The notes: generated by a model from the sequence alone, not told the origin. Shown: positions 24,897-53,900, counted from the first letter of the stretch. The stretch is DNA of 64,000 nt from Chondrilla cf. caribensis (GCA_964020155.1 OZ026557.1:1293501-1357500), one strand, 5' to 3'. Numbers and translations: made by a program.

Positions 24897-27800
24897 ATGG
24901 GAAGGAAAGCTAGATCGAAAGAAAAGCGCCCTAAAGTGGAAACGAGTCATGGTAAGATAGTGGAGAATGATTTATAAACTAAGTTATTTCATGTTTCACT
25001 AATGCCATACATACTTATTACACACCCCATAGGGGCGCACTTGGACAAAACTCCTTCAGAGGATCTTCTTCTTCAATTAGTCGGAAAGCATATTTATTCG
25101 AAATGGAACGCTTTCGGAGTTTACCTCGGAATAAAGCACAATGTTCGCCAAGGAGTTCAAAACCAGAAATTGGGTGATCCTATGGAATGTTTTATACTGC
25201 TATGTGCAAAGTGGCTCTCTCAAGATGAAGGAACAGGTGACAAACCTCGTACTTGGAGGACAGTATTCGATGCTGTCAGGGAGTGTGAATACCCTGACAT
25301 TGCAGTGGAGGCTGAGAACAGCATTGTACATACAGTTTCAGGTTGGGGGAATATAATTATAATAATCATTATGAATGCACACATGTATAGCCAACCTTTT
25401 GTACCCACTTGCCATGCATGTACCAGCAGTGTAAAATGCTTGAAAAGTGCATGCATGTAGTTAGTACGTAGATTACATACATATTTACATTATTTTTACA
25501 TATTTTTATCACATCCAGAGACTGAAGTAGCAGTATATTGTTTAAGAAAGTATCAGGACAGTCTATCGAAACTCCCATTGTATGAGAAAAGGCAATTACT
25601 GTGTGACCATTTTCTAATTTCCAAAAAATGTGTGAAAAGGGTTGAATCGATGAAAAAATTAAAGTTTTATACTCAGACAGAAATTAATTCCAGGATCATT
25701 ATTGATATCCGAGATAGTGTGCTCAAGGATTTGAGTCATTTTGACATATTTTGTGAACTTTTGCATTGTCACTGCGAAGAATTGACCAGAGATACCCTGA
25801 AAAAAATGAAAGGTATGTATGTTTTGAACATCTCAGTTACACATGTTAAATCCAGTTTTGCACTTTGTGTATAGTCTCATACAATGCTGTGTAGCCATGC
25901 TGATTTCTAACTCCAGCGAATCAGTCTAGTTACTAGAGATGTGTATTCAAAGCTGACCTATGTACACTTCTGCACGAGAGAACACTTTTGGGTTAATTAT
26001 ATTCATTGACAACCAGCTATAATAACATACACATAATAGGATCATGAATAATAACATTCCTCACTTTTATCAGGATTATGTAATATCCCTAGTCACACGA
26101 CTCTATGGAACATGTCTTGTGGTGTTAGTTACCTCACCCCGACTGTCTACCTCATGGAGGAGAAAGTACGTAGGGCAATAGGGTCTGGCTTAGCAAGACT
26201 AGTTTGTGTATTAATAAATTTTTTCGTCATTTCTCTGTAACCTTTCTTGCTGAAACGAAATCCCAATTTTGTAATTGGAGGCAAGAATGGATTTATAGAT
26301 TACACTAGACTACTTTGAGACTGTGTTCACATACGTACATAAATGTAATTATATACTGTTTGTATAATATTATGTATATACGTATGTCACTGTGATTTGT
26401 AGACGACTTTCACAAGGGGAGTGCTCATGTTCAAAGAAGTGAACCAATTGCAGTACAAGAAGGTATGCATGGGTTTACTTTAATTTGAATTGAAGAGTAA
26501 CTAGTACATTAATGACGGAAAACTAAATGTCAAAATAGAAGTGCAGACATATTAGAAAAGGACCCACCAAATTTGATATTATAGTTTTAGGATTTGTATG
26601 GACAGTCATTTCAAGTTTTAGGTTGTTTTTATAGCAAGTCAAACTAATTTAAATCTACATACAAAACTGTAAAAACAAGTAGCTATCTGTTTTAGGGAAA
26701 AACAAGTTTGTTAGGCATAAAATTCCTGTATGTAGTGACAAGATTAACCCCAGCAAGAATAATGTATGTGAAATATAATATTATGACTCAGAATTTAACT
26801 TGATCAATATACAGAGGCTTTTGTCTTCATTGTAGGCTTGAAGAAAAGGCACTCGTGGGGATCCAGTAGCATTTTTTTCGTTATGGCATTGTTTGGCATA
26901 TTTGCCAGTGTCGTAGTATATGGGATATTCTCATTTAGAGCCCATGTACCTGCTGTGAACCCCAGACTACCCAATTTACCAACTGCTTTCACTGGAAGAG
27001 ATAAAAAAGTTCGCGAAATTTCGAAATTAATGCTCAACGACATCAATCAAGTTAAGGTGGTTGCTATTACAGGTGGACCCGGTTATGGAAAGTCTAGCTT
27101 AGCCATTGTATGTGCATATGAATTTTCAATAGAGCAATCCATGCAAGTGCATCATGTTTCGTTAACTGAGGTTGAAACCATACCACAATTGGTTATGCAG
27201 ATACTGCTATCTGTAAATGACACCAGTGTCGAGCAACAGCCAGATCAGATTACCAGCTTGCTGTCACTTATAAGAACACTGAAGCGTAGGTGTATTATTA
27301 TTCTTGATAATGCTGACCATCTAACTCTTGCAAATTCAGTCGTTTTGTCCAATTTCTTAAAACTATTAAAGAAGATGATTTCTAGTTCCTCCTTTCTCCA
27401 ACTTTTAGTGACTACTAGGTATCGCTTCAAAATGCTAGATAATTTTAAAGAAATTCACCTACAACCGCTCAGTAACAGTTCTACTGTGGAACTTTTACAG
27501 AAGTTAATCCTACCCAGTGACCTATTTTCTACTGAAGATGTACTACTCGTCCCAACCATAGCCAACCTCACGGGTGGTATACCTCTAGCAGTTAAAGTTA
27601 TATGTCAACTATTAATTTCTGAAACGTTGTCAGTTCGAAGAGTAATTGAAGGGCTATCATCCCATCCAATTCACATGCTCAGTCAAGAATCATTCAGTCC
27701 GGAGGAACAGCTCAATAGATGCTTTAATCTCTCATATACATACCTCAGCCCGGTTGCTCAGAAGTGTTTTGTGTACGCAGCCAGATTCCCGAGTGCTTTT

Positions 27801-29972
27801 GACCAAGAAGCTGGAAATGCTGTCATAGTCAATCTAACAAATGATGCTGATTGTCTGGCTCAACTTATTGATCGATCACTCCTCGAGTACAATGCTCACA
27901 GTGAGAGATACAACATGCATTCTTTGTTACGTCACTTTGTTGAGGAGTCTGTGCAATACAAATTTCGAAAGCAGAGGTATTTTCAGTTGTATGTCAGCCA
28001 TTATGTAGATAGACTACTTGCTCTAATCCGCGGTGTGAGTTCAGAATCAGCTAGACTAAGTCATGTCAGCGGATTTTATTCATCTCTCACCATTGATTAC
28101 TATCACTATCTACATGCTATTGAATTATTGACAAACAACCACCACAGACCTCTAATGAGTCCTGATCATCAGTTACAGTTTGCTCTTAAGTCTTTCCATG
28201 TAATTCAAGCAAGATTTCCACGCAAACTTTTGATCAACTGGTGGGTGAAAGTATTGTATGATGCCTGTCATTCTGGAGTTGATTTGGATCTTAGACATTC
28301 AACTAGTATGGCACCTATATTTATCTCTTTCACTAAGAAACTGGGTTATCTTTATCAATTTCAAATTGAAGATTTGATCCGTGCTAAGGAAGTGTATGAA
28401 ATTGCTGTTAAATGTGTCAAAAGCAAGAATCATGTGATTCTATCTCGATATTATCCTACTGCACTTGAATCGTTGTGTTCTGCAGTGCACAAATCTTCTT
28501 ACATTGAACTACTACAATCTCTCAAGGATGTTTACAAAGAATTAGGACTTACACGATTGGCAGATAATGTTGCCGAGACTATTAAATTGTGTATGGAAAC
28601 GCTAAGTCTTGGAAGTGGCCCTCTAGGTGATCATTTAGCTGTCATTAACCATCTTTCTGAAGAAGAAAAGTGCACAGAAGGAATTCCAACTCTCCGACGT
28701 GTTCATTACAAGTACATTTCTTCTCATTTAAGATTCCGATATGAACCTATTAAGAGTTTTGTTTTGTTGGTATCCACGTGTTCAGGGTATGAAGCTGCTG
28801 TTGAAGAATTGTTCCACTTTGAGTCACTTTTTGTGAATTACGTGCTGCAGCATGGTGACCAGCTTAACCATGCCCATTCTATGATAACTCTAAGTAAACT
28901 ATGGGACAGTTTAGATAATACAACACAGGAGGTACATTGGATCCTTGAGGGGTCTGCTATGTATTCAAAAGTTGAAAATTTAGAGATTGGATTAGTTGTA
29001 ATTCATTTTCGACTAGCTCGTTTGTACTTCATGAAGTTAAACAAGGTCTCTGAAGCTATAAAACATGCCAAACGTTCTTATAAATATGCAGTTGGTTTGA
29101 GTGAGTCAGATTTAACTCATAACCTTGGTTTTAAGGTAGCTTTCCGACTGGCTGATATTCTTTATCAAGCTGACATGCTCGAGGAGGCCACAGTATATTA
29201 TCAAGAAGCTGTTGACTTACTTCCTTTCGTAAATTGTGATGAGAGTTTAAGGTTCCAGTTTCAACGCAGCATTGAAGCTCATTTGATTCATGTATTGTTG
29301 TACCAAAAGCGGTTTGATAAATTACTGATGCACTATGGGCAGTGGACCAAAATAGAGTTGTCAGCTAACATATATTCTCTGAAAGCTTTTATGGACGAAA
29401 TTTACAGATTCAGCCAGCCTTTTCACCATAGCTCATACCAACGAGATATTGATGTTGTAGATGATACTTTGGCTAGAGTAACTGGGCCTGAAGTTGCAAA
29501 GCTAATCAATTGTCTTAATGCTATGATGTATACTTGGCTCATCAGAATTACTATTCTAATTCAGATAGTACTAATTATTCTTATTCTTGTAATTATACTG
29601 ATTGTTTGTTTGTGTTTTGATGTTTTATTTTCCTTTTGTGTTACCCTATGTAACATTCCTTGCTTATTTATTGCTTTTGTACCAGTAATATTTCTGTATC
29701 GCCGCTTTGTTGCTATTCATTATTCTTTTCATTATTTTTTGTACTGTGCGATTGTAAATGGGAAACTTTGGCTACCTAGCAGATTACCAAAAATCCCTCG
29801 TTTTGTACGGAAGTCCTACATGTTCACTCTGTGTTTTGTTTTTTTATTGAGTATTGTTGTTGTTTTTGTTGGTACGTTTATTACTTCCATTGTAATTGTA
29901 TCTCACAGCAATTTTGTATCCTCTGATACCTTCCACAATGTGTCCATGCTGATAATAGATGATTTAGTGTAA
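24897..29972 (+). CDS. Death-helical-TM-NB-ARC-TPR-TM protein (gene C)
   Basis: Complete model: exons 24897-24951, 25033-25341, 25519-25812, 26403-26462, 26836-29972; every intron is phase 1 and the join is 1,284 codons. Order: basic start (MGRKARSKEKRPK); Death domain (~22-115; ELVGK-equivalent LQLVGKHIYSKWNAFGVYLG, RTWRTVFDAVREC); a second ~98-residue helical exon absent from gene B, possibly a CARD-like Death-fold domain (unconfirmed); a 20-residue linker; a membrane segment (~251-273) after a KKRH cluster; NB-ARC with GGPGYGKSS (~319-327), IIILDNAD, LLVTTRYRF, GGIPLAV and MHD-like MHSLLRHF; TPR-like helices; and several very hydrophobic C-terminal segments. It is a clear paralogue of gene B. 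Likely a nucleotide-switched, membrane-associated Death-signalling sensor; ligand and partners are unknown. Confidence 0.86.
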
Positions 29973-29978
29973 TTATTC

Positions 29979-29984
29979 AATAAA
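29979..29984 (+). terminator. Polyadenylation signal of gene C
   Basis: An AATAAA lies 6 bases past the stop codon, implying a very short 3' UTR if it is used. Confidence 0.45.
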
Positions 29985-30572
29985 TCAAATTTAAATGAAA
30001 ATTATTAAATTAGAACGTTAACTTCATTTTTCCATAATTGCTATATTTCTGTATTTTCCATATTTTATCTATATTATTATAGTATTGTAATCATCATTAT
30101 TTGATATACATTAAAATTGAATGTACTTGAATGCCATTCACTGTGTATAAATCATAAGTAATTGAATTTGTAGCAACGAGTGCTCCACAACAGGCACAAT
30201 TATTATCTACGTATAATACCATGCAAGTTTATGTCATAAGCTTTTGTATGTGGCATATACATAATAGAATCTAGTTAAATTCGATTAATTGTAAAATATT
30301 TAATGTTATAATAATCATTATTATAATTCATTACCATACTATAATTGGGGACACGTGCGTACATTCAAATTATAATTTTTATCGATCTCAAACTGAACTA
30401 TTATTCAGTATTTTATGTAACATTTTATACCTTACTTACATGTATGTTATCCATTATAATTCCTCTCACGTGACAATAGTAATATCACGTTTCGAAGGAC
30501 AAGAAGTCCCTTTGTCTCCAAGCTATCCTTTCCCTTTGTTCTCGTCTTTACACGTCTTCTGTTGCCTTCACA
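29985..30572. other. Intergenic between gene C and GIGYF
   Basis: AT-rich; from ~30505 it matches 19131 onward and presumably holds the GIGYF 5' UTR and promoter. No core promoter element is obvious. Confidence 0.4.
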
Positions 30573-47414
<16,842 letters not shown>

Positions 47415-48025
47415 CAACATTCTCACAGTCCGTTCCCGTGCAGAATTATTCCAACTTTATTTGTATGTTGATCAATTTGTCTGATTAATGATGTTCGATA
47501 ACAATGTTGCATGATCGAAGTGATGGATGTAGCATGGATGTAGAGAGAGGAGGACCATGTACACACCTTTAAAGGTACTGCAGACCTGGGCTTTGTAGGT
47601 GGGGATTGGAGGAGTGATAATAATCCAATTGATGTTGGTCATGTACGTACTGATTAAAATGGCCCATTGTTCATGTCCATGGTCCAGTAATTGCAGTCTG
47701 TAAGTAGTGATATATATTATATAATAATATTATATATATTGCTACATACGTGTATATATATATATATAAAATACATATAGTAATAAATTATAGTTATCAA
47801 TTTTACATTTTTATCATGTTATTAATAATTAATATTAATATTGACATTAATATTATAATAAGAATATTGTACATGCTATTATTAATTTTTACTGTTATGT
47901 CAATTCCAGTCCATTATGTCACTATCAATTATTGATCAATATGGCATTGTAACAACTGTTCATTAATTTTAATCAACATCATGTGAAGATGTACATATGT
48001 GTAAGACAAAGAATGACCAAAAAAA
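47415..48025. other. Convergent 3' region between GIGYF and TRIM-NHL 1
   Basis: GIGYF 3' UTR (its first ~150 bases are duplicated at 55430-55575), then AT-rich sequence. The two genes converge here. No gene is seen; no clear AATAAA lies close to either stop. Confidence 0.45.
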
Positions 48026-50374
48026 TCAAAACACAGCTACTTGTCGGTCACGGCACAATGTAACAAGAAGATCTCCATTGTAGTCAATTGCTAGACCATA
48101 AGGTCGAGAGGGAACTTGAAAACTGTGGATTAACTGTCCTGTTGTATTGAAGATGACGACACGATTGTTAGCATAGTCCGCAACTAACACATGACCATCA
48201 GCAGTGATGAGGATGTCACGAGGATACTTCAATTGTCCTCCTCCAAACTCTCCAAACTGTCTTTGGTATACACTGTCCGAATCGAATACTTGAATACGAT
48301 GGTTATACCCGTCAGCAACATACATGTCCCCATCAGGTGAGAAGGCTACTGCACTTGGGTTGTTGAACTGTCCAGGACCATTACCTTCTGATCCAATGGT
48401 ATCTATGAACTGACCCTCCAGGGTGAAGATGGCTATTCTGTAGTTTAAGTATTCAACAACATAAACACGTTTGTTGTTTACAGTTACACTCCAAGGACCA
48501 CGAAGTTGTGCAGTCCCGAAGTGTCTGACAAAGGTTCCGTCCTCTCTAAACACTTCAATGCGATTGTTACTATAGTCAGCAACATACACCAGTCCTTCAG
48601 CATCCACAGCTACACCTACAGGCTGTTGTAGCTGTCCATTTCCACTTCCTGGTTGACCGAATGATCTGATGTACTTCCTCTGCTCATCAAACACATGAAT
48701 CTGATGGCTGGTATGGTCGGCAATGAATGTGTGACCATTTGGAGCTACTGCAATACCCAAAGGACCACCTGGCTGCTGAGGGAAGTTGAGATATCCCTTG
48801 TTTGCTCCGAGTTCTGCAACAATTTTATTGAGCTTGACTGGTTTTGGCTTTGGTAGCAGGTCCACACCAAACGGACTACCTCTAACATCACTCCCGTTCA
48901 CTAGAATGGACAGATCACATTCTCCTGGGTATGTGATAGGGAAGGATAAAGTGTACTGTCCGTTCTCATCATCCACTACCCTTGCTTTGATGACTGGACC
49001 TGGGATGGGGGACTTAGGACGAAGGAAGGCCTCAACATTATCACCTCCTCGCTTACATTGGATGTTCTTGCTGTCGAATGTGTTCAAGGTTAGTTTAAGG
49101 GGGTCAGATCCATTCCAACGTACAGTCTCTGGTTTGGGCTCCACTGTACAGTTGACAGGACAGGCTCCATCTTCTACAACACCAAATTCTCCAATTGCTT
49201 TGATTAGGTCATTCTTGCTGGATGGAAGAAATCCTACTTCTGTAGAGACTGGAACAAATCCAACATTCTTGTGTGTGTTGGAGATGATGGCTTCTTGCTT
49301 GTTGGAAACTATTGAATTAGAAACAATAATTTCATGGTTGATGCCATGGGCAACCAATAAATCCAGTACAGACTGGCAGTGACCCAGTGTCTGGTCCTCT
49401 TCATCCAATGTCCTCATTGTCCGATCAATTGCTGCTTTCTTCTCATTGCTCACTGCTCTGATCTGTTGATATAGTTCCTTCTTCCTCTGCTGAAGAACAT
49501 GACCGATCTCCTCAAAAGCGTGGTCCACTTCCCGAAGGGCTCTATCTGTACTCTCATCCACCTCTGTAATCTTGACACGAGCTCTCTCTCTTGCCGTGGT
49601 GCACACCTCTCTGGTTGACTTCACTGCACATCTAGCTATACGAGTACTCTGGATGTGTGTCTCCATGACAACCTTGTTGAGGTAGCGAGGAGTGTGGGAC
49701 AGCTTCCCGGGGTCCTTGTCCACAGTACAGGCCTGACACAGCAGAGTGGTGCACTTATCACACATGTACTTCAGGGGTTCACCACCATGGTGGGGACAGG
49801 TGGGGATGTCTGTCTTCTTAACCAGAAGTGGTCCAGTGAGATTCACGGATGAGCGGATGTCCTCTAAAGTCTTCACAGTGTGGTCTTCATATTCTTCCAT
49901 CAACTCATGGGCAGTGTAGCAACATTCACACATGAATCTGGAACAGTCTGTGCAGAATACAGTGGAAGGTAAGTCACCACTCTTACATCGCTTGTTGCCA
50001 CAAGGAATGGGGACATTCTGAGTTACTTTCTGTACGATCTTCATTCCCTCAATATACCGAGCTAGGGGACCATTTGGTACTGGAACACAACGTAGGCTGT
50101 CCACTCTACACTCACTCTCCAACACCTTCCTGTCGTTACAATGAGTGGATGTATCTCCACATTTGGTGCACTTTAGGCGACCATTCTTCACTACCATATT
50201 AGGAAGACACTCCCCGCACACCGAATGTAGACAGCACAACAAATAAGGATTGTTCAGTTCTCTCTTGCAGTGACCACATGTCACATCAGGTTCAACGACG
50301 GCTGGTTTTTGTTCTTCTTGATGTGACGACTTGTCCTGTGAGGACCGATTAGCAGGATCTGGACCTTCAGCCAT
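48026..50374 (-). CDS. TRIM-NHL protein (RING, two B-boxes, filamin, NHL), copy 1
   Basis: A single exon of 782 codons starting at MAEGPDPAN (the first in-frame ATG). RING C3HC4 at ~33-79 (CGHCKREL..CCLHSVCGECL..CTKCG); B-box 1 at ~125-165 (CGNKRCKSG..CTDCSRFMCECCYTAH); B-box 2 at ~193-230 (CPHHGGEPLKYMCDKC..CQAC); coiled coil ~240-340; Ig-like filamin domain ~400-510 (..VRWNGSDPLKL..GSDVRGSPFGV); about six NHL repeats to the C-terminus (GPLGIAVAPNGHTFIADHTSHQIHVF type). This is the layout of TRIM2/TRIM3/TRIM71 proteins: RING E3 ubiquitin ligases in which NHL propellers bind RNA or protein. An acceptor-like ctatttgtag just upstream suggests a 5' non-coding exon. A tandem paralogue lies at 56542-58875. 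Confidence 0.93.
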   Translation of the reverse strand: MAEGPDPANRSSQDKSSHQEEQKPAVVEPDVTCGHCKRELNNPYLLCCLHSVCGECLPNMVVKNGRLKCTKCGDTSTHCNDRKVLESECRVDSLRCVPVPNGPLARYIEGMKIVQKVTQNVPIPCGNKRCKSGDLPSTVFCTDCSRFMCECCYTAHELMEEYEDHTVKTLEDIRSSVNLTGPLLVKKTDIPTCPHHGGEPLKYMCDKCTTLLCQACTVDKDPGKLSHTPRYLNKVVMETHIQSTRIARCAVKSTREVCTTARERARVKITEVDESTDRALREVDHAFEEIGHVLQQRKKELYQQIRAVSNEKKAAIDRTMRTLDEEDQTLGHCQSVLDLLVAHGINHEIIVSNSIVSNKQEAIISNTHKNVGFVPVSTEVGFLPSSKNDLIKAIGEFGVVEDGACPVNCTVEPKPETVRWNGSDPLKLTLNTFDSKNIQCKRGGDNVEAFLRPKSPIPGPVIKARVVDDENGQYTLSFPITYPGECDLSILVNGSDVRGSPFGVDLLPKPKPVKLNKIVAELGANKGYLNFPQQPGGPLGIAVAPNGHTFIADHTSHQIHVFDEQRKYIRSFGQPGSGNGQLQQPVGVAVDAEGLVYVADYSNNRIEVFREDGTFVRHFGTAQLRGPWSVTVNNKRVYVVEYLNYRIAIFTLEGQFIDTIGSEGNGPGQFNNPSAVAFSPDGDMYVADGYNHRIQVFDSDSVYQRQFGEFGGGQLKYPRDILITADGHVLVADYANNRVVIFNTTGQLIHSFQVPSRPYGLAIDYNGDLLVTLCRDRQVAVF

Positions 50375-50820
50375 ATTATCCAATTTCTACTACAAATAGT
50401 ATAGAGGAATACAAGATAACAGTATAATGTAGACACACAAAGGCATGCTCACATGCATGCTCATGCACACAATGTCAATCAAATACATATGTGCTAACAC
50501 GTACACACACCACACACATGCACACTCACACCCACACCCTCCCACACCCACACACACCCAAACCCACACACACACACACACACAGTGAATAACCCTCATA
50601 TGGATATCCTATATTTCCTATCAGACAGACATACAAAACAGTGGGTGGGGTTAACCAGGATATTGTACAAGCTGTGCTAACCACTGAGGTTACTGACAAG
50701 GTTAGTTCAATGTAGTTAATGCTGATCTATGCCCACTAAGTTGGACCAGAGATGTAGCTGGTTGGAGTTGGTCTACCATGGCCAGACCATTTGGTTCTAC
50801 CATAGACACTCTGTATCATG

Positions 50821-50963
50821 AACATGTGTTGGGTGTATGGTTTAGGAGCATGTGTTGGGTGCATGGTTTAGGAGCATGTGTTGGGTGCATGGTTTAGGAG
50901 CATGTGTTGGGTGCATGGTTTAGGAGCATGTGTTGGGTGCATGGTTTAGGAGCATGTGTTGGG
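50821..50963 (+). repeat. 26-bp minisatellite
   Basis: Between five and six nearly identical copies of gcatgtgttgggtgcatggt plus ttagga. Confidence 0.9.
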
Positions 50964-52260
50964 AGAACACAGGTCTGTAATACCCCTGTGTTGAGTGCCA
51001 AGTGATGGGAGGGTAGGGGCTAATACTCCATGGCTACAAGTGTGTGAAAAGGTAGCAATCCCATGTCAGGTCACAGGTTAGTATCTGTACACCACACTAC
51101 GAATGTCTACCGTATATCTATATAGGTTTGGTCTAGATTGTCAGATAAGAAGTGTAGCTATTACATAACTTAAAATTAATTATAGGATCAATTCGGAATA
51201 ATGATACAGCAAAGTAGAGTGGTAAGTAGGTATTCTTATTTACACCAGGGAGTTCGAGGCCACTATCCCAGGGGGGGTAACTACTATTGAGGTTACCAGT
51301 AAAAGTGCGTGATTATAGGGAGAATCCAGCTATTTGTACTTTGCAGCTATACACTGTTGCCTGCATGGGTGCACGGTACATTAGTCTCAGATTACCTACG
51401 CACGACTACACATACTTAGCTATATCTAATAATACAGAACAGACACCTTACAGGACGTATAACTGTTATAGGGTCTATGGTAGTATAGAGAGTCTATGGT
51501 ATAACCATGTATAGTACACTCTACACCGCTAGCGCTATAACCTAACATACCTCAGTAGTCGGCAACCTACAATAATGTTGAAAACGAAGAAACGAACTTC
51601 GAACACCAAAGAGAAGAAGTCTTAGAACTAGATTTAAAAGGACGCCGAAGTCTTATAAACTGTTGCAAAGAAAGTTTACAGCTACCGACAAAATCGAGGG
51701 TCTTGTTTGTACCAGAGTATACTAGTATCTATCTATGAGTATCCGAATTGCCCCAGACCCTTTCTCCACCCCAACAAAATAAAATGGCGGATCAAGGATC
51801 GGCTACGATACCTCTTCCCGTATTTTTATACTATCGATGGCCAGACTAGGTTGTACCAGTCCCGATTAGGTGTGTAATAACGGCTCCCTATTAATTCCCT
51901 ATTAGAAAGATACAGCTATCGACAAATTCGAGGCTCTTAACTTGTTGTACCCGCCCCGATTGGATGTGTAGTAACGCCCCCCTATTAATGATAGCAAAAT
52001 CCTCGTCAACAGGAACATTACGATGATAGGGAGACTAGAATGGACGACATCGAACCCAGAGGAGCTGAATGAGTGAAGTGCGTGTGTTATGTGCGTGTGC
52101 TGCTATGGGTAACCTGTCCTTGTGTGTACGTACCTGCACGTGTGAGATTGTAAGTGTTCGTGGGATCACCCCACACTTTTCCCTGATTGCGTACTACTTC
52201 AGGAAGTGATCAGAAGAACGTGTTGGTTACTTTTCGTTTATCTATGCTTAAGACTACTAA

Positions 52261-52510
52261 TCCAGTGTACCCACCACTGTACATGTATCCCTCCATCCAG
52301 TGTACCAACCACTGTACCTGTATCCCACCATCCAGTGTACCCACCACTGTACATGTATCCCACCATCCAGTGTACCCACCACTGTACATGTATCCCTCCA
52401 TCCAGTGTACCCACCACTGTACATGTATCCCTCCATCCAGTGTACCCACCACTGTACATGTATCCCTCCATCCAGTGTACCCACCACTGTACATGTATCC
52501 CTCCACCCAG
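52261..52510 (+). repeat. 35-bp minisatellite followed by (CAA)n
   Basis: Seven copies of ccagtgtacccaccactgta plus catgtatccctccat. As 35 is not a multiple of three, the array reads through all frames; none of the frames has a stop, giving open frames on both strands. A (CAA)n run (52517-52555) follows. No sign of a real gene. Confidence 0.9.
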
Positions 52511-52518
52511 CTTATAGT

Positions 52519-52557
<39 letters not shown>

Positions 52558-53161
52558 CTACAACCATAACACTTAAAACACGGTAAGTGTTAGTCTACCT
52601 AGGTAGCCCACCCTACATCCTCACTTTGGCTCATGACAACAGGACACTTCCACACCTTCACTCCACTCACTGACCTGTGTCAACAGATCACAGTAGCAAG
52701 AACCAGAAGTACATGATTGTAGATATGGCAATGTGTGTGTGTGTACTGTGTGTTTGTGGACATGTGTCTACTGTGTTTTGTACATGTATGGGTACAGTGT
52801 GTGTGTTTGTATACTGTGTGTGAGTACATGTAGCTTGTTCAGTAATCCTTACCAAGGTGTATTACTACATACATACAGTGTGCACACTCTTTACCATTCC
52901 TTGAAATACACAGCAGATTCATTAGCCTGCTCATACCATGGACACACCAACCATACCTACATAGTGTGTATTTGTGTAAATATGCAAACAAAGAATGTAA
53001 GTTTTTGGAGTTTTGGTGTAGGTGCATCCTTGTCAATGCTCATACGTTGATGTATGTACATGCAGTACATACTTTTGTGTACCTAAGATGTGTGTACACA
53101 TGTCCTTGTATACATATACATGACTGAGTGCATCTTTTGTCCATCCTTCCTAATGCCACAG

Positions 53162-53308
53162 GGAGTTGGAATGACAGAGTCCATGACCACCCACAGACCA
53201 TCGTCACACTCCAAACAGTCTCAAGGAGGCAGGTCCCACCCTCCCCGAGGGCACACCAGCACCAGTGGAGGAGGGGGAGTGAAGATTGTAATCCATCACT
53301 CAGAAAGA

Positions 53309-53310
<2 letters not shown>
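53162..53310 (+). pseudogene. Chimeric GIGYF exon fragment (exon 22 fused to exon 19 end)
   Basis: 53162-53285 copies the first ~120 bases of the last GIGYF exon with its acceptor (taatgccacag). At ~53286 it jumps to the end of exon 19 (aatccatc..actcagaaag) and straight into a TG tract and the intron 19 sequence. The junction makes no sense for splicing and marks a rearrangement breakpoint. Confidence 0.75.

Positions 53311-53385
<75 letters not shown>
53311..53385 (+). repeat. (GT)n tract in the duplicated block
   Basis: Copy of the exon 19 donor tract, much shorter than its source at 45566-45935; downstream gtacatgtgcacatgcacag matches 45981 onward. Confidence 0.85.
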
Positions 53386-53449
53386 CTTGTGTTTGTACAT
53401 GTGCACATGCACAGTATGTGTATTATTAATGACTGACACATTCTACAAC

Positions 53450-53900
53450 AAAGGGCAGGCCCAATGTGAAACCTTATATAAAAGCTCCTACATACGTAAC
53501 CAACCCTAGGCCTAACTACGTACCTCATATACATATAATAGACCATTAGGCTATATGACTGCTGCCTATATTCACTGACATTAGGGGAGTATTTGACGTA
53601 GCTATGATAGATTATATCCTTACTATCCTTAATATCTCATTCTAATATCTGGGGTAACAGCCCCAATCCTTGTCACCCCATCTCAAGGATGGTGGAGAGA
53701 GACAGGAGAAAAAAAAACAAGAAATAAAATGAGGAGCTAACACGACTGAGTACTCTGTCTTGACTGCTGCCAATTGCATGCCTTAGTAACCAAACTGCAC
53801 ATGCTTACAGTAGTGCATATGAATGCGGCCATTACTAATGCTCGTCATTAACTACGATCAACTACATTAATCTACATTCTATGTACATAATATTATTATA
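53450..53900. other. Insertion within the duplicated GIGYF block
   Basis: Sequence present here but not between the matching points of the source (46015-46040); no gene or inverted-repeat ends recognised. Confidence 0.3.

Larger units (their letters stand above)
50375..53153. other. Gene-free stretch upstream of TRIM-NHL 1
   Basis: It should hold the promoter and any 5' UTR exon of TRIM-NHL 1. Contents seen: CA/GTG-rich sequence 50500-50582, two minisatellites (listed separately), a (CAA)n run, and near 51780 the block aaaatggcggatcaag that also occurs in the hairpin element at 59692. No coding gene is supported. Confidence 0.45.

Noticed and set aside
26075..26175. Possible further exon in gene C (acceptor at ~26073)
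   Set aside because: The frame is open but there is no good in-phase donor, gene B has no equivalent, and the model is complete without it.
48786..49382. 198-codon plus-strand frame opposite TRIM-NHL 1
   Set aside because: Shadow of the conserved filamin/coiled-coil coding strand; no domain of its own. The same holds for 57290-57745.
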